Origin: Rahnella inusitata_A
GTDB taxonomy: Bacteria > Pseudomonadota > Gammaproteobacteria > Enterobacterales > Enterobacteriaceae
NCBI RefSeq assembly: GCF_965118895.1
Contig: NZ_CBCPJJ010000014.1
Coordinates: 62,001-126,000 of the forward strand
DNA length: 64,000 bases
Direction: 5' to 3'
Shown here: in pieces, positions 25,533 through 35,026 of the stretch
How positions within the stretch are numbered: the first letter of the stretch is position 1
Layout: each line of letters starts with the position of its first letter
Program-made: the position numbers and the translations under genes
The notes under the pieces: generated by a model
Database searches by the model: none
What the model was told of the DNA's origin: nothing
The model's input: only the letters and a program-made list of their open reading frames with translations

Positions 25533-25649
25533 TAGGTGCTGCGGGGTATTTTTGATAAATGAGAGCGAAGTCGGAAAAAAGCGGGGTAAATAAAAATGAT
25601 TCACTTGATTATGGTGATCAGGGTAACGTTTTCAGCATATTACACGCAT

Positions 25650-25674
25650 AAAAAAGGCGGGTCACAGACCCGCC
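25650..25674 (-). terminator. Rho-independent terminator of sodA
   Basis: Stem GGCGGGTC / GACCCGCC with a 3-nt loop, followed on the minus strand by six T, 43 bp beyond the sodA stop. Confidence 0.9.
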
Positions 25675-25716
25675 ATTGGCGAAAACATCGTGCCCGTTAA
25701 GGGCGGCAGGGCGAAA

Positions 25717-26337
25717 TTATTTCGCTTCAGCCAGACGTTTTTCTGCTTCGTCCCAGTTCACAACATCCCAGAATGCTTTGATGTAGTCAGGGCGTTTGTT
25801 CTGATATTTCAGGTAGTAAGCATGTTCCCAAACGTCCAGACCCAGCAGCGGGTAACCGGAAGCGCCAGAAACGGCTTCGCCCATCAGCGGGCTGTCCTGG
25901 TTAGCCGTTGAAACTACGGCCAGTTTGCCGTCTTTCAGAACCAGCCACGCCCAGCCTGAGCCGAAACGAGTGGTTGCTGCTTTTTCGAAAGTCTCTTTGA
26001 ACGCGTCAACGCTGCCGAAATCGCGCTCGATAGCGGATTTCAGTTCACCCTGTAAGGTGGTGCCGGTTTTCAGGCCTTTCCAGAACAGGCTGTGGTTAGC
26101 GTGGCCACCTGCGTTATTACGCAGTGCGACTTTCTTATCCGCAGGGACTTTGTCCAGGTTCGCGATCAGCTCTTCAACAGAAAGTTTTGCCAGTTCTGGC
26201 AGACTTTCCAGTGCAGCGTTAGCGTTGTTCACGTAAGCCTGATGATGTTTAGAGTGATGGATTTCCATCGTTTCTTTGTCGAAATGCGGTTCGAGTGCGT
26301 CGTATGCGTAAGGCAGTGATGGCAGTGAATAACTCAT
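25717..26337 (-). CDS. sodA: Superoxide dismutase [Mn]
   Basis: A 206-residue manganese superoxide dismutase, the same length as E. coli SodA. Metal ligands are visible: H27 (EIHHSKHHQAYV), the second His in NHSLFW, and Asp/His in LDVWEHAYYLKY. I chose the ATG at 26337 (MSYSLPSLPYAYDALE) with GGAG upstream; the frame is open to 26448, but this extension runs through the promoter and Fur box. Confidence 0.97.
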   Translation of the reverse strand: MSYSLPSLPYAYDALEPHFDKETMEIHHSKHHQAYVNNANAALESLPELAKLSVEELIANLDKVPADKKVALRNNAGGHANHSLFWKGLKTGTTLQGELKSAIERDFGSVDAFKETFEKAATTRFGSGWAWLVLKDGKLAVVSTANQDSPLMGEAVSGASGYPLLGLDVWEHAYYLKYQNKRPDYIKAFWDVVNWDEAEKRLAEAK

Positions 26338-26417
26338 GTTCATCGTCTCCATAGTGTAGGGCGGCACCGTCATTGTGAGCACCGCGTAATCAGTCGGATC
26401 ATTATAGTTAATTAAAT

Positions 26418-26436
26418 GATATTGAAAATGATTATC
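26418..26436. promoter_or_regulatory. Fur box upstream of sodA
   Basis: On the minus strand GATAATCATTTTCAATATC agrees at 15 of 19 positions with the Fur consensus GATAATGATAATCATTATC. It lies 81 bp upstream of the sodA start. E. coli sodA is also Fur-repressed. Confidence 0.75.
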
Positions 26437-26442
26437 TATGCT

Positions 26443-26487
26443 CCGCACTTTGTGCGGGTACTTGTAAGCCCCTGTTATACGGGGCTT
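26443..26487. other. Two hairpins in the gap between the nuclease gene and sodA
   Basis: CCGCAC-TTT-GTGCGG at 26443-26457 and AAGCCCC-TGTTATAC-GGGGCTT at 26466-26487. Neither is followed by a T tract in the leftward direction. They may mark the end of the ATPase/nuclease transcript or be inserted sequence. Confidence 0.4.
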
Positions 26488-26551
26488 AGAACCAGATAAC
26501 AGCAGCGAATCCGAAATTGTCTAAAGGCACGCGGTGCTTAGTGGGCTTACC

Positions 26552-27133
26552 TCAACAGTTCTTGAGGAAATAGCGATAGCTGAAATCATCTAAGGGTTCT
26601 GTTTCCGGATTTCTGTGCTGGAACAGTTGCGCTTCACGCTTACGGCGTGCGGTTCTGATACCCAGATTTAGTCCGTACAACTCAAGAGTAACATGTGCTC
26701 GGTGACAGTTTTCCGCACTGGCGAGTGGGGAAACTTCTATTTCACCCGTCAGATAATTCGCCACGAAATAATCATCAAAATGATATTCAAGATCGTCAGG
26801 GTTAAGCAGTGCGGGATCGTACCGGCTGCCTTTCTGGCTCTGACAGCGGTCGCAGCAGGGATAAAGATTCGCCCAGTGAAATGCCAGTTCAGGAAAGGCG
26901 TGGCGTTCTTTTGGTTTGAAGTGTTCGATAGTCTGGCGGCTTTCCGCACCCGTTAGTCCGTCACAGAATGCACAATGCTGAAGGCTGGATTCGAATAATT
27001 TTTGACGGACGTTTTCGTAGCATTTGGGTGAATACCACTTAAAACCCTTGTCACCGGAGCAGTAGCGATCTGTCCACTCTTCCCAGCGCAAAGCGAGACA
27101 TGCCGGGGAGGCATCCCTAATAAATGTGTACAT
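26552..27133 (-). CDS. HNH endonuclease of the PtuB / retron-associated HNH type
   Basis: A 193-residue HNH nuclease. Zinc-knuckle pairs C54-x2-C57 (HCAFCDG) and C94-x2-C97 (CCDRCQSQKG) flank the catalytic IEHFKPK block (H71) and N89 (FHWANLYPC). The arrangement CxxC - EHFxPK - WxNL - CxxC - KG is that of the HNH proteins paired with PtuA-type ATPases in Septu defence systems and in some retrons. The gene starts 11 bp after the ATPase stop, so they form one operon. The protein should cut nucleic acid when released or activated by the ATPase; this is inference from the family. Confidence 0.8.
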   Translation of the reverse strand: MYTFIRDASPACLALRWEEWTDRYCSGDKGFKWYSPKCYENVRQKLFESSLQHCAFCDGLTGAESRQTIEHFKPKERHAFPELAFHWANLYPCCDRCQSQKGSRYDPALLNPDDLEYHFDDYFVANYLTGEIEVSPLASAENCHRAHVTLELYGLNLGIRTARRKREAQLFQHRNPETEPLDDFSYRYFLKNC

Positions 27134-27144
27134 GCAAAAAATCC

Positions 27145-28443
27145 TTATTTTGCTTTGGTCAGCCGTGCAATTTGGCGCATTTCCATCAAAATGATGGCGT
27201 CGACTTCTTCACTTATTTCACTCAGTTTTTCCGCACAGACTTTCAGTGCACGGATGTCCTGAGGATCCTTTAGATAGGCGTTCCGCAATTGATAAAAATG
27301 TTCCAGCTGTTTTTCAGTTTCGATATCAAACTGTTCTTTCACTTCGAAAACTTCTTCCAGAATCACCTGGTAACTTTTCCCGCCTGAGGATTCTGTCGGC
27401 GTAATCACCTCGGCAATATGCGGATCCCGGCAAACCAAACGTTGCGGATCCGGCAACCTATAAACCCAGGCATCTTCCACAGAACCGACGACAAACGGCG
27501 AGTGGGAGGAAACAAACACCTGCGCATTGGGCAGCAGTTTTTGAATCGCCGGAAGAATGCGGCGCTGCCATTTCGGATGCAGATGAATATCGACTTCATC
27601 GAGGAATAAGATGATCGGTTGCGAGAAAATATCGCGACTTTCTTTCCACGGGATGGCTTCGAGACGCAGGGCGAGATCGGAGATCCAGCCGATGATGGAT
27701 TTCAGACCGTCGGGTAAGACATTAAGTGATACGTTCTCATTATCAATTTTTAGCGTCACCGCCAGAGGACTGCGTTCTAAACGTAATACCACATCCAGAT
27801 CGCAAACCGTTTTGATAAACTGGCTGATGCGAGCTAGCGCGATGTCGTACTTTTTGCCTTCTTCTAATTCCCCATCCTGATTTGCCAACGCTGTTTTAGT
27901 TCGGTTATTGGCAATCCATTGAGCGACAATTTTTGGACGAACAGTTGAGTTGAATGACAGCGCATTTTCGAAAGGAGATGCTGTGATTTCTTCAATCGTG
28001 GAAATATCAAATTTTTCATAAGGATTTGACTGGCCAGAGTATGCGAAAGCCGCGAAATTCATAGGGGAAAACTCCCTAAACGACGGATCTGCTGAAGCCA
28101 AAAGATAGTAATCTGATATTAAGTCTTTATCATCAGTATTGGACAACTGACCGAATTGATTATTAAAAGAAAAATTGATACGTGCAGAATAGTTCCTCAA
28201 CCGACTTTTTAATAATTCTGATCCGCCAGTTAAATAAGCTCCCCCCGGTTTACCCTCAAACACCGCCGCCAGCGCATACAGCAACGTACTTTTCCCGCAG
28301 CCGTTCGGGCCGGTGAAGATATGAATCTCCGCCTTTTCAGCATCGGCTTCGGCGCTTTTGATCGGTGGGAAATCAAAATGCGTATTCTCGAATACGCCCA
28401 CATCCCTGAGAGTTATGCTTTCCAGACGGTACGGTTGCCGCAT
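27145..28443 (-). CDS. PtuA-like ABC/AAA ATPase of a Septu-type defence module
   Basis: A 432-residue ATPase of the AAA_21/SMC-like ABC group. Walker A GPNGCGKST at residues 45-53, a degenerate signature region LPDGLKSIIGWISDLALR near 240-260, Walker B ILFLDEVD with D282-E283, and H-loop SSHSPF with H314. Size and companion HNH gene fit PtuA of Septu. The middle of the gene (about 27900-28250) is clearly more AT-rich than the flanking core genes, a sign of transfer. It has its own ribosome-binding site (AAGGAAA) and begins 53 bp after fdhD. OLD-family nucleases are excluded by the absence of a TOPRIM domain. Confidence 0.78.
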   Translation of the reverse strand: MRQPYRLESITLRDVGVFENTHFDFPPIKSAEADAEKAEIHIFTGPNGCGKSTLLYALAAVFEGKPGGAYLTGGSELLKSRLRNYSARINFSFNNQFGQLSNTDDKDLISDYYLLASADPSFREFSPMNFAAFAYSGQSNPYEKFDISTIEEITASPFENALSFNSTVRPKIVAQWIANNRTKTALANQDGELEEGKKYDIALARISQFIKTVCDLDVVLRLERSPLAVTLKIDNENVSLNVLPDGLKSIIGWISDLALRLEAIPWKESRDIFSQPIILFLDEVDIHLHPKWQRRILPAIQKLLPNAQVFVSSHSPFVVGSVEDAWVYRLPDPQRLVCRDPHIAEVITPTESSGGKSYQVILEEVFEVKEQFDIETEKQLEHFYQLRNAYLKDPQDIRALKVCAEKLSEISEEVDAIILMEMRQIARLTKAK

Positions 28444-28496
28444 TTGATTTCCTTATAATTATTCCGATGGATAACTGTTCAAATTCTGCGCTGAGT

Positions 28497-29339
28497 TTAC
28501 CGCAGTCTTTGAGGATGCGTATACACCGTCGCGCGGCCGGGTTTGCTGAAACCGACCAGCGTCAGATTGCATTTTTCAGCGACGTCGACGGCAAGCGTCG
28601 TGGCGGCGGAAACGGCGAACAGGATTTCGATGCCGCACATCGCGGTTTTCTGCACCATTTCATAGCTGGCGCGGCTGGACACCAGTGCGGCACCTGTTTT
28701 CCATCCGCTTTGCTTTTCACGCAGGCCGAGCATTTTGTCGAGTGCCACGTGACGTCCCACGTCTTCGCAGCCACCTAATAATTCACCCTGCGACGTTATC
28801 CACGCGGCGGCGTGCGTGCAGCCGGTCAGCTGGCCAATTTCCTGCACGGATTTCAACTGACTCAGCGCCTTATCCAGATTTGCCAGTTCAAACGTTTGGG
28901 TAAACGGCAACGGCGCGAGCGGACGGAATAAATCACCCAACTGCTCGATGCCGCAAACGCCGCAACCGGTGCGGCCCGCCATGGCGCGACGTCGTTCTTT
29001 CAGCCCGGCAAAACGGCGGCTCGATAACTCGATGTTAACTTCAATACCGTTACAGTTTGGTGTCACGTCCAGCCCGTAAATATCCGCAGCCGATTCAATA
29101 ATTCCTTCCGACAGCGAGAATCCCAGCGCAAAGGCTTCGAGATCTTTCGGCGACGCCATCATCACCACATGCGAAATCCCGTTATAGACCAGCGCAACGG
29201 GCACTTCTTCTGCAATCCAGTCGTCTTCCAGTTCGCCAGGATGTGTGCGCTGCATCACCGGTTTTTGGCTGGCTCCGATGATCTGAGTCACTTTTTTATC
29301 ATCTTTTTTGCCCAGTTCGTTTACTTGATGGACATCCAT
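28497..29339 (-). CDS. fdhD: Formate dehydrogenase accessory sulfurtransferase FdhD
   Basis: A 280-residue FdhD protein, which passes sulfur from IscS to the molybdenum cofactor of formate dehydrogenase. The functional CxxC loop is GRTGCGVCG with C126 and C129. Other family blocks are LVYNGISHVVMMASP and GGCEDVGRHVALDKMLG. Start chosen at the ATG at 29339 (MDVHQVNELGKK); the frame is open to 29543 but that reaches into the divergent fdoG gene. It is divergent from fdoG. Confidence 0.95.
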   Translation of the reverse strand: MDVHQVNELGKKDDKKVTQIIGASQKPVMQRTHPGELEDDWIAEEVPVALVYNGISHVVMMASPKDLEAFALGFSLSEGIIESAADIYGLDVTPNCNGIEVNIELSSRRFAGLKERRRAMAGRTGCGVCGIEQLGDLFRPLAPLPFTQTFELANLDKALSQLKSVQEIGQLTGCTHAAAWITSQGELLGGCEDVGRHVALDKMLGLREKQSGWKTGAALVSSRASYEMVQKTAMCGIEILFAVSAATTLAVDVAEKCNLTLVGFSKPGRATVYTHPQRLR

Positions 29340-29484
29340 TAGCAATAACCTTATAAACATTCCGGCTACATAAGCCGTACAAAAAAAATGGGTATCTGGC
29401 TTGGATTTTACCGCTTCCGCGTCTGACGGGGAAAGCGACAATTTGAAAAGCAATGTGTTAACAAATGATGGGAAGGAGTCTTTC

Positions 29485-32400
29485 ATGCAAGTCAGCAGAA
29501 GACAATTATTCAAAATATGTGCAGGCGGTATGGCCGGCACCACGGCGGCTTTATTGGGTTTTACCCCGACACTGGCGCTGGCCGAAACGCGTCAGTACAA
29601 ACTGCTGCGTTCGCGCGAAACCCGTAATAACTGTACTTATTGTTCGGTCGGTTGCGGAATGCTGATTTACAGCCAGGGCGATGGCGCAAAAAATGTCACT
29701 GAGAACATTTTCCACGTCGAGGGTGATGCCGATCATCCGGTCAGTCGTGGCTCGTTGTGCCCGAAAGGCGCTGGCGTGCTGGATTACATTCACAGCGAAG
29801 GGCGCCTGAAATATCCGGAATATCGCGCGCCGGGCTCTGATAAATGGCAGCGCATGAGCTGGGACGAGGCGATTTCCCGTATCGCCCGCCTGATGAAAGA
29901 TGATCGCGATGCCAACTTCGTCGAGAAAAACGACAACAACGTGACGGTCAACCGCTGGCTGACCACCGGGATGCTCTGTTCCTCTGCGGCCAGTAACGAA
30001 ACCGGCCTGCTGGATCAGAAATTTACCCGCGCGCTCGGGATGGTTGCTATCGACTGTCAGGCGCGTCTGTGTCACGGCCCGACCGTCGCCGCCTTAGCGC
30101 CAAGCTTTGGACGCGGGGCGATGACCAACAACTGGGTAGACATTAAAAACGCCAACGTGATTTTAATCATGGGCGGAAATGCTGCCGAAGCGCATCCGGT
30201 CGGATTCAAATGGGTGATTGAGGCAAAAACCAAAAATAACGCCAAAGTCATCGTTGTCGATCCGCGCTTTAACCGCAGCGCCGCTGTGGCCGATATCTAC
30301 GCACCTATCCGCGCCGGTTCCGACACCGCCTTCCTGCTCGGCATGATCAACTACCTGATTACACATAATAAAATTCAGACCGACTACGTCAGGGAATACA
30401 CCAACGCCAGCCTGCTGGTGCGGGAAGATTATGCGTTTAACGACGGCCTGTTCAGCGGCTTCGACGCCGCGAAGAAAGCCTATAACAAAGACAGCTGGCA
30501 CTATCAGCTGGATGAAAACGGCGTCGCGAAACAGGATAAAACCTTGCAGGATCCGCGCTGCGTGTGGAATCTGCTGAAAGAGCACGTCTCCCGGTATACG
30601 CCGGAGCTGGTGGAGCGCCTGTGCGGCACTTCGAAAGAAGATTTCCTGCTGATAAGCTCGATTCTGGCGGAAACCTGCGCGCGCGACAAAACCTCGACCA
30701 TCCTGTATGCCTTGGGCTGGACGCACCACACCGGCGGCGCGCAAACCATCCGCTGTGCGGCGATGATCCAGCTGCTGCTCGGCAACATCGGGATGCCCGG
30801 CGGCGGCGTCAATGCGCTGCGTGGCCACTCGAATATTCAGGGGTATACCGACCTCGGTTTACTTTCCCTGAACCTGCCGGGCTATATGCCGCTGCCGTCG
30901 GAAAAACAGACCAAACTGACGGATTACCTGAAACAAATCACGCCGGGGCCGCTGGTCGAAAATCAGGTCAACTTCTGGAAAAACACGCCGAACTTCTTCG
31001 TCAGCATGATGAAAAGCTTCTGGGGCGACAACGCCACGGCGCAGAACGACTGGGGTTTTGACTGGCTGCCGAAATGGGACAAAAGCTACGACGTGATGCA
31101 ACAGGCCGAGCTGATGACCGAAGGCAAACTGAACGGTTATATCGTGCAGGGCTTCAACCCGCTGGCGGCGTTCCCGGACAAAAATAAATCCTCGCGTGCG
31201 CTCTCAAAACTGAAATACATGGTGGTGATCGACCCGCTGGTGACCGAGTCCTCGAACTTCTGGCAAAACCACGGCGCGATGAACGACGTCAGCACCGCCG
31301 ATATTCAGACCGAAGTGTTCCGTCTGCCGTCATCCTGTTTTGCGGAGGAAAACGGCTCGATTGTGAACTCCGGCCGCTGGTTGCAATGGCACTTCCAGGC
31401 CTCTGAGCCGCCGGGTGAAGCGCTGCACGACGGCAAAATCATCGCCCGCCTGTTCATGAAACTGCGCGAGCTGTACCAGAAAGAAGGCGGTGCGAACCCG
31501 CTGCCGGTGATGAATATGGCGTGGGATTATCAGGATCCGCTTGACCCGCTGCCGGAAGAAATCGCCCGTGAAGCTAACGGCAAAGCACTGGCAGATATTC
31601 ATGACGAACAGGGCAATCTTGTGGCGAAAAAAGGTCAGCAACTCTCGACCTTCGCCCATCTGAAAAACGACGGTACCACCGCCAGTTTCTGCTGGATTTA
31701 TGCCGGCAGCTGGACCGAAGCCGGTAATCAGATGGCGCGCCGCGATAACGCCGATCCGTCCGGTCTGGGCTGCACGTCCGGCTGGGCATGGGCATGGCCG
31801 CTGAACCGCCGCATTCTGTATAACCGCGCGTCCGTTGACCCGCAGGGCCAGCCGTGGGATCCCAAACGCGAAATTATCCGCTGGGATGGCGCGAAGTGGA
31901 TCGGTTTTGACGTGCCGGATTACAGCAACGCTGCGCCGGGCAGCGGCGTCGGGCCTTTCATCATGCAGCAGGAAGGCGTCGGACGTCTGTTCTCTACCGA
32001 TAAAATGGCCGACGGCCCGTTCCCTGAGCATTACGAACCGATCGAATCGCCGATTGGCACCAATCCGCTGCACCCGAATGTTATCTCTAACCCGGTCGCG
32101 CGTATTTTTGCCAGCGATGTGCCGAATATGGGCACGGCGAAGGATTTCCCGTACGTCGCTACCACGTATTCGATCACCGAATTGTTCCGCCACTGGACCA
32201 AGCACGCGCTGCTGAACGCCATCGCGCAGCCTGAGCAGTTTATCGAGATCGGCGAAAGTCTGGCCGCCTCGAAAGGCATCGCGCAGGGCGACGAAGTCAA
32301 AGTGTCTTCAAAGCGCGGTTTCATCGTGGCGAAAGCCGTGGTCACCAAACGCATCCGTCCGCTCACTATCGACGGGAAACACGTCGATACCATTGGCATT

Positions 32401-32532
32401 CCTTGCCACTGGGGCTTTGAAGGCGCCACGCGCAAAGGCTATTTAGCCAATACGCTGACGCCGTCGGTCGGTGACGCTAACTCGCAAACGCCGGAGTTTA
32501 AGGCGTTCCTGGTTAACGTGGAAAAGGTCTAA
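29485..32532 (+). CDS. fdoG: Formate dehydrogenase-O/N alpha subunit, cysteine variant
   Basis: A 1015-residue periplasmic molybdopterin enzyme that oxidises formate. It has a twin-arginine signal peptide (SRRQLFKICAGG), a 4Fe-4S site NNCTYCSVGCGM and a bis-MGD fold. Residue 196, TGA-encoded selenocysteine in E. coli FdoG and FdnG, is Cys here (codon TGT at 30070-30072, context ARLCHGPTVAAL). The frame is therefore continuous. Start chosen at 29485 after GGAAGGAG, since the Tat signal begins there. First gene of fdoGHI-fdhE. Confidence 0.95.
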   Translation: MQVSRRQLFKICAGGMAGTTAALLGFTPTLALAETRQYKLLRSRETRNNCTYCSVGCGMLIYSQGDGAKNVTENIFHVEGDADHPVSRGSLCPKGAGVLDYIHSEGRLKYPEYRAPGSDKWQRMSWDEAISRIARLMKDDRDANFVEKNDNNVTVNRWLTTGMLCSSAASNETGLLDQKFTRALGMVAIDCQARLCHGPTVAALAPSFGRGAMTNNWVDIKNANVILIMGGNAAEAHPVGFKWVIEAKTKNNAKVIVVDPRFNRSAAVADIYAPIRAGSDTAFLLGMINYLITHNKIQTDYVREYTNASLLVREDYAFNDGLFSGFDAAKKAYNKDSWHYQLDENGVAKQDKTLQDPRCVWNLLKEHVSRYTPELVERLCGTSKEDFLLISSILAETCARDKTSTILYALGWTHHTGGAQTIRCAAMIQLLLGNIGMPGGGVNALRGHSNIQGYTDLGLLSLNLPGYMPLPSEKQTKLTDYLKQITPGPLVENQVNFWKNTPNFFVSMMKSFWGDNATAQNDWGFDWLPKWDKSYDVMQQAELMTEGKLNGYIVQGFNPLAAFPDKNKSSRALSKLKYMVVIDPLVTESSNFWQNHGAMNDVSTADIQTEVFRLPSSCFAEENGSIVNSGRWLQWHFQASEPPGEALHDGKIIARLFMKLRELYQKEGGANPLPVMNMAWDYQDPLDPLPEEIAREANGKALADIHDEQGNLVAKKGQQLSTFAHLKNDGTTASFCWIYAGSWTEAGNQMARRDNADPSGLGCTSGWAWAWPLNRRILYNRASVDPQGQPWDPKREIIRWDGAKWIGFDVPDYSNAAPGSGVGPFIMQQEGVGRLFSTDKMADGPFPEHYEPIESPIGTNPLHPNVISNPVARIFASDVPNMGTAKDFPYVATTYSITELFRHWTKHALLNAIAQPEQFIEIGESLAASKGIAQGDEVKVSSKRGFIVAKAVVTKRIRPLTIDGKHVDTIGIPCHWGFEGATRKGYLANTLTPSVGDANSQTPEFKAFLVNVEKV

Positions 32533-32544
32533 CGGAGGCGAATC

Positions 32545-33438
32545 ATGGCAATGCAATCTCAGGACATACTTCGTAAGTCCGCAACTAACGGGTTCACGCC
32601 AGCGCCGCGTGCCCGCGATCATCAGCAGGAAGTGGCGAAGCTTATCGACGTCACCACCTGCATAGGCTGCAAAGGCTGTCAGGTCGCCTGTTCCGAATGG
32701 AACGACCTGCGCGACGACGTTGGCATCAACACCGGCGTGTACGACAATCCGATGGATCTCAGTGCGAAATCCTGGACGGTGATGCGTTTCTCGGAAGTCG
32801 AGGAAAACGGCAAGCTGGAATGGCTGATCCGCAAAGACGGCTGTATGCACTGCGCCGATCCGGGCTGTCTGAAAGCCTGCCCGGCGGAAGGCGCGATCCT
32901 GCAATACGCCAACGGCATCGTCGATTTTCAGTCTGAGCACTGCATCGGCTGCGGCTACTGCATCGCCGGTTGCCCGTTCAACGTGCCGCGCATCAACAAA
33001 CAGGACAACCGTGCCTACAAATGCACGCTGTGCGTCGACCGCGTGAGCGTGGGTCAGGAACCGGCCTGCGTGAAAACCTGCCCGACCGGCGCGATCCACT
33101 TCGGCACCAAAGAGGAGATGAAATACCTCGCCGCAGAGCGCGTCAGCGAGCTGCAGGGGCGCGGTTTTGAACATGCCGGACTGTACGATCCACAAGGCGT
33201 CGGCGGCACGCACGTCATGTACGTGCTGCATCACGCCGATAAACCGGAGCTGTATCACGGTCTGCCGAAAGATCCGGCGATCAGTGCGGCAGTAACGTTA
33301 TGGAAAGGTGTCTGGAAACCTCTCGCAGCCGTCGGATTTGCGGTGACCTTTGCTGCTGCCGCCTTCCACTTCCTCGGCGTAGGACCTAACTATGTGAAAG
33401 AGGAAGAAGAGCATGATGACGAGGAGAAAAAACCATGA
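32545..33438 (+). CDS. fdoH: Formate dehydrogenase-O iron-sulfur subunit
   Basis: A 297-residue beta subunit carrying four 4Fe-4S clusters: Cys groups in TTCIGCKGCQVAC, GCMHCADPGCLKAC, HCIGCGYCIAGC and KCTLCVDRV. One C-terminal transmembrane helix at about residues 252-275 (LAAVGFAVTFAAAAFHFLG) anchors it to the inner membrane, and the tail is acidic. It passes electrons from FdoG to the cytochrome subunit. Its stop codon overlaps the fdoI start (ATGA). Confidence 0.97.
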   Translation: MAMQSQDILRKSATNGFTPAPRARDHQQEVAKLIDVTTCIGCKGCQVACSEWNDLRDDVGINTGVYDNPMDLSAKSWTVMRFSEVEENGKLEWLIRKDGCMHCADPGCLKACPAEGAILQYANGIVDFQSEHCIGCGYCIAGCPFNVPRINKQDNRAYKCTLCVDRVSVGQEPACVKTCPTGAIHFGTKEEMKYLAAERVSELQGRGFEHAGLYDPQGVGGTHVMYVLHHADKPELYHGLPKDPAISAAVTLWKGVWKPLAAVGFAVTFAAAAFHFLGVGPNYVKEEEEHDDEEKKP

Positions 33439-34088
33439 AAAAAGAAAAAATGATCCAACGTTACAGCCTGATGGAACGCCTCAATCACTGGACCGTCGCG
33501 TTCTGTTTTGTGACGCTGGCGCTCAGCGGTCTGGGGTTCTTTTTTCCTTCGTTTAACTGGCTGATGAACATTTACGGCACGCCGCAGCTGGCGCGTATTC
33601 TCCATCCGTTCTTCGGCGTGGTGATGTTCGTCTCGTTCCTCGGGATGTTCTTCCGCTACTGGAAGCACAACCTGCCGGAAAAAGACGATCTGGTCTGGGC
33701 GAAAAATATCGACAAAGTGCTGACTAACCATGAAGTGGGCGACACAGGCCGCTATAACTTTGGCCAGAAATGCGTGTTCTGGGCAGCGATCAGTTGCCTG
33801 GTTCTGCTGATGGCTAGCGGCGTCATTATCTGGCGTCCGTGGTTTGCGGATTTCTTTCCTATCCCACTGATTCGTCTCGCCCTGCTGGTGCATTCGCTGG
33901 CAGGTATCGGGCTGATTCTGGTCATCATCATGCACGTGTACGCCGCGACCTGGGCGAAAGGTTCTATCGATGCGATGACCGGCGGTAAAGTGCCGGCATC
34001 CTGGGCGAAGTACCACCATCCACGCTGGTATCGCGAAGAGCTGGCGAAGCAGAAGCAAAAAGACGAAGACGAGAGGAAAGCCGGATGA
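33435..34088 (+). CDS. fdoI: Formate dehydrogenase cytochrome b556 subunit
   Basis: A 217-residue inner-membrane cytochrome b with four hydrophobic helices; it takes electrons from FdoH and reduces quinone. Histidines in MERLNHWTVAFCF, LHPFFG and LLVHSLAGIGL correspond to the haem b ligands of the family. Both ends overlap neighbouring genes by ATGA junctions (with fdoH and fdhE). Confidence 0.96.
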   Translation: MKKEKMIQRYSLMERLNHWTVAFCFVTLALSGLGFFFPSFNWLMNIYGTPQLARILHPFFGVVMFVSFLGMFFRYWKHNLPEKDDLVWAKNIDKVLTNHEVGDTGRYNFGQKCVFWAAISCLVLLMASGVIIWRPWFADFFPIPLIRLALLVHSLAGIGLILVIIMHVYAATWAKGSIDAMTGGKVPASWAKYHHPRWYREELAKQKQKDEDERKAG

Positions 34089-35014
34089 GCATCCAGATTG
34101 TCCCGCAGGACCAACTGGCCGACGGCAAAAAAACGGCGGGAAACATCCCGCCGGTGCTGTTCGCCAACCTCAAAACCCTGTATCAGCACCGCGCCGATCG
34201 TCTGCGCAAGCTGGCAGAAGACAGCCCGCTGGACGGGTATTTGAACTTTGCCGCGTCGGTGTGCGAAGCGCAGCAACGTGTGCTGACGGAGTTTCCGCTG
34301 AATATCGATCTCAGCGAAGAATTGCAAAAAGCCGCTGGAAAACCGCCGCTCGATTGCCATTTGTTTCCCCGTACTCCGCACTGGCTGCGGTTGCTGGACG
34401 CGCTGATCGTCGTGCTCAAACCGCAGTCCTCCGGCCCGGTACAGGCCGTGCTTGGACGCCTTGAACATGCACCCAGTCTGCAACGCGAAATGATGGCGAC
34501 GCAGTTGCTGAATCAGGATTTCACGCACGTTCCTGCTGATAAAGCGCCATTTATCTGGGCCGCGCTTTCGCTCTACTGGGCGCAAATGGCAGCGCAGCTG
34601 CATGGCGTCGGGCGCGCAGATTACGGCGAAAACCGTCAGTTCTGTCCGGTTTGCGGCAGCGTGCCGGTCTCCGGGGTGATCGCGATGGGCACGATCAGCG
34701 GCCTGCGTTATCTGCACTGCAATCTGTGCGAAAGCGAATGGCACGTCGTGCGCGCCAAATGCAGCAACTGCGACGAGATGGGTAATCTGCACTACTGGTC
34801 TGTGACGGACGGTTCCGTTGAGAATGAACAGGCAGCGGTGAAGGCCGAAACCTGCGACGACTGCGGCGCTTATCTGAAAGTCATCTATCAGGAAAAAGAT
34901 CCGCAGGCCGAGGCGGTTGCGGACGATCTCGCCACGCTGTTGTTAGACGATCGTATGGAAGACAAGGGCTTCACCGGCAGCGGCATCAATCCGTTTCTGT
35001 TTCCCGCGCAGTAA
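34085..35014 (+). CDS. fdhE: Formate dehydrogenase accessory protein FdhE
   Basis: A 309-residue cytoplasmic protein needed for formate dehydrogenase activity in E. coli. Four rubredoxin-like CxxC motifs are visible: FCPVCGS, HCNLCES, KCSNCDE and TCDDCGA, which bind iron in the family. Last gene of the fdoGHI-fdhE operon, overlapping fdoI by four bases. Confidence 0.95.
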   Translation: MSIQIVPQDQLADGKKTAGNIPPVLFANLKTLYQHRADRLRKLAEDSPLDGYLNFAASVCEAQQRVLTEFPLNIDLSEELQKAAGKPPLDCHLFPRTPHWLRLLDALIVVLKPQSSGPVQAVLGRLEHAPSLQREMMATQLLNQDFTHVPADKAPFIWAALSLYWAQMAAQLHGVGRADYGENRQFCPVCGSVPVSGVIAMGTISGLRYLHCNLCESEWHVVRAKCSNCDEMGNLHYWSVTDGSVENEQAAVKAETCDDCGAYLKVIYQEKDPQAEAVADDLATLLLDDRMEDKGFTGSGINPFLFPAQ

Positions 35015-35026
35015 TCTCTGAATCTG

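Noticed and set aside
26437..28496. Retron interpretation of the ATPase/HNH pair
   Set aside because: Some retrons carry a PtuA/PtuB-like effector, but no reverse transcriptase gene and no msr/msd-like inverted-repeat RNA region is present on either side.
30070..30072. Selenocysteine codon expected in fdoG
   Set aside because: The codon is TGT, not TGA, and the frame is continuous, so no SECIS-dependent readthrough is needed.
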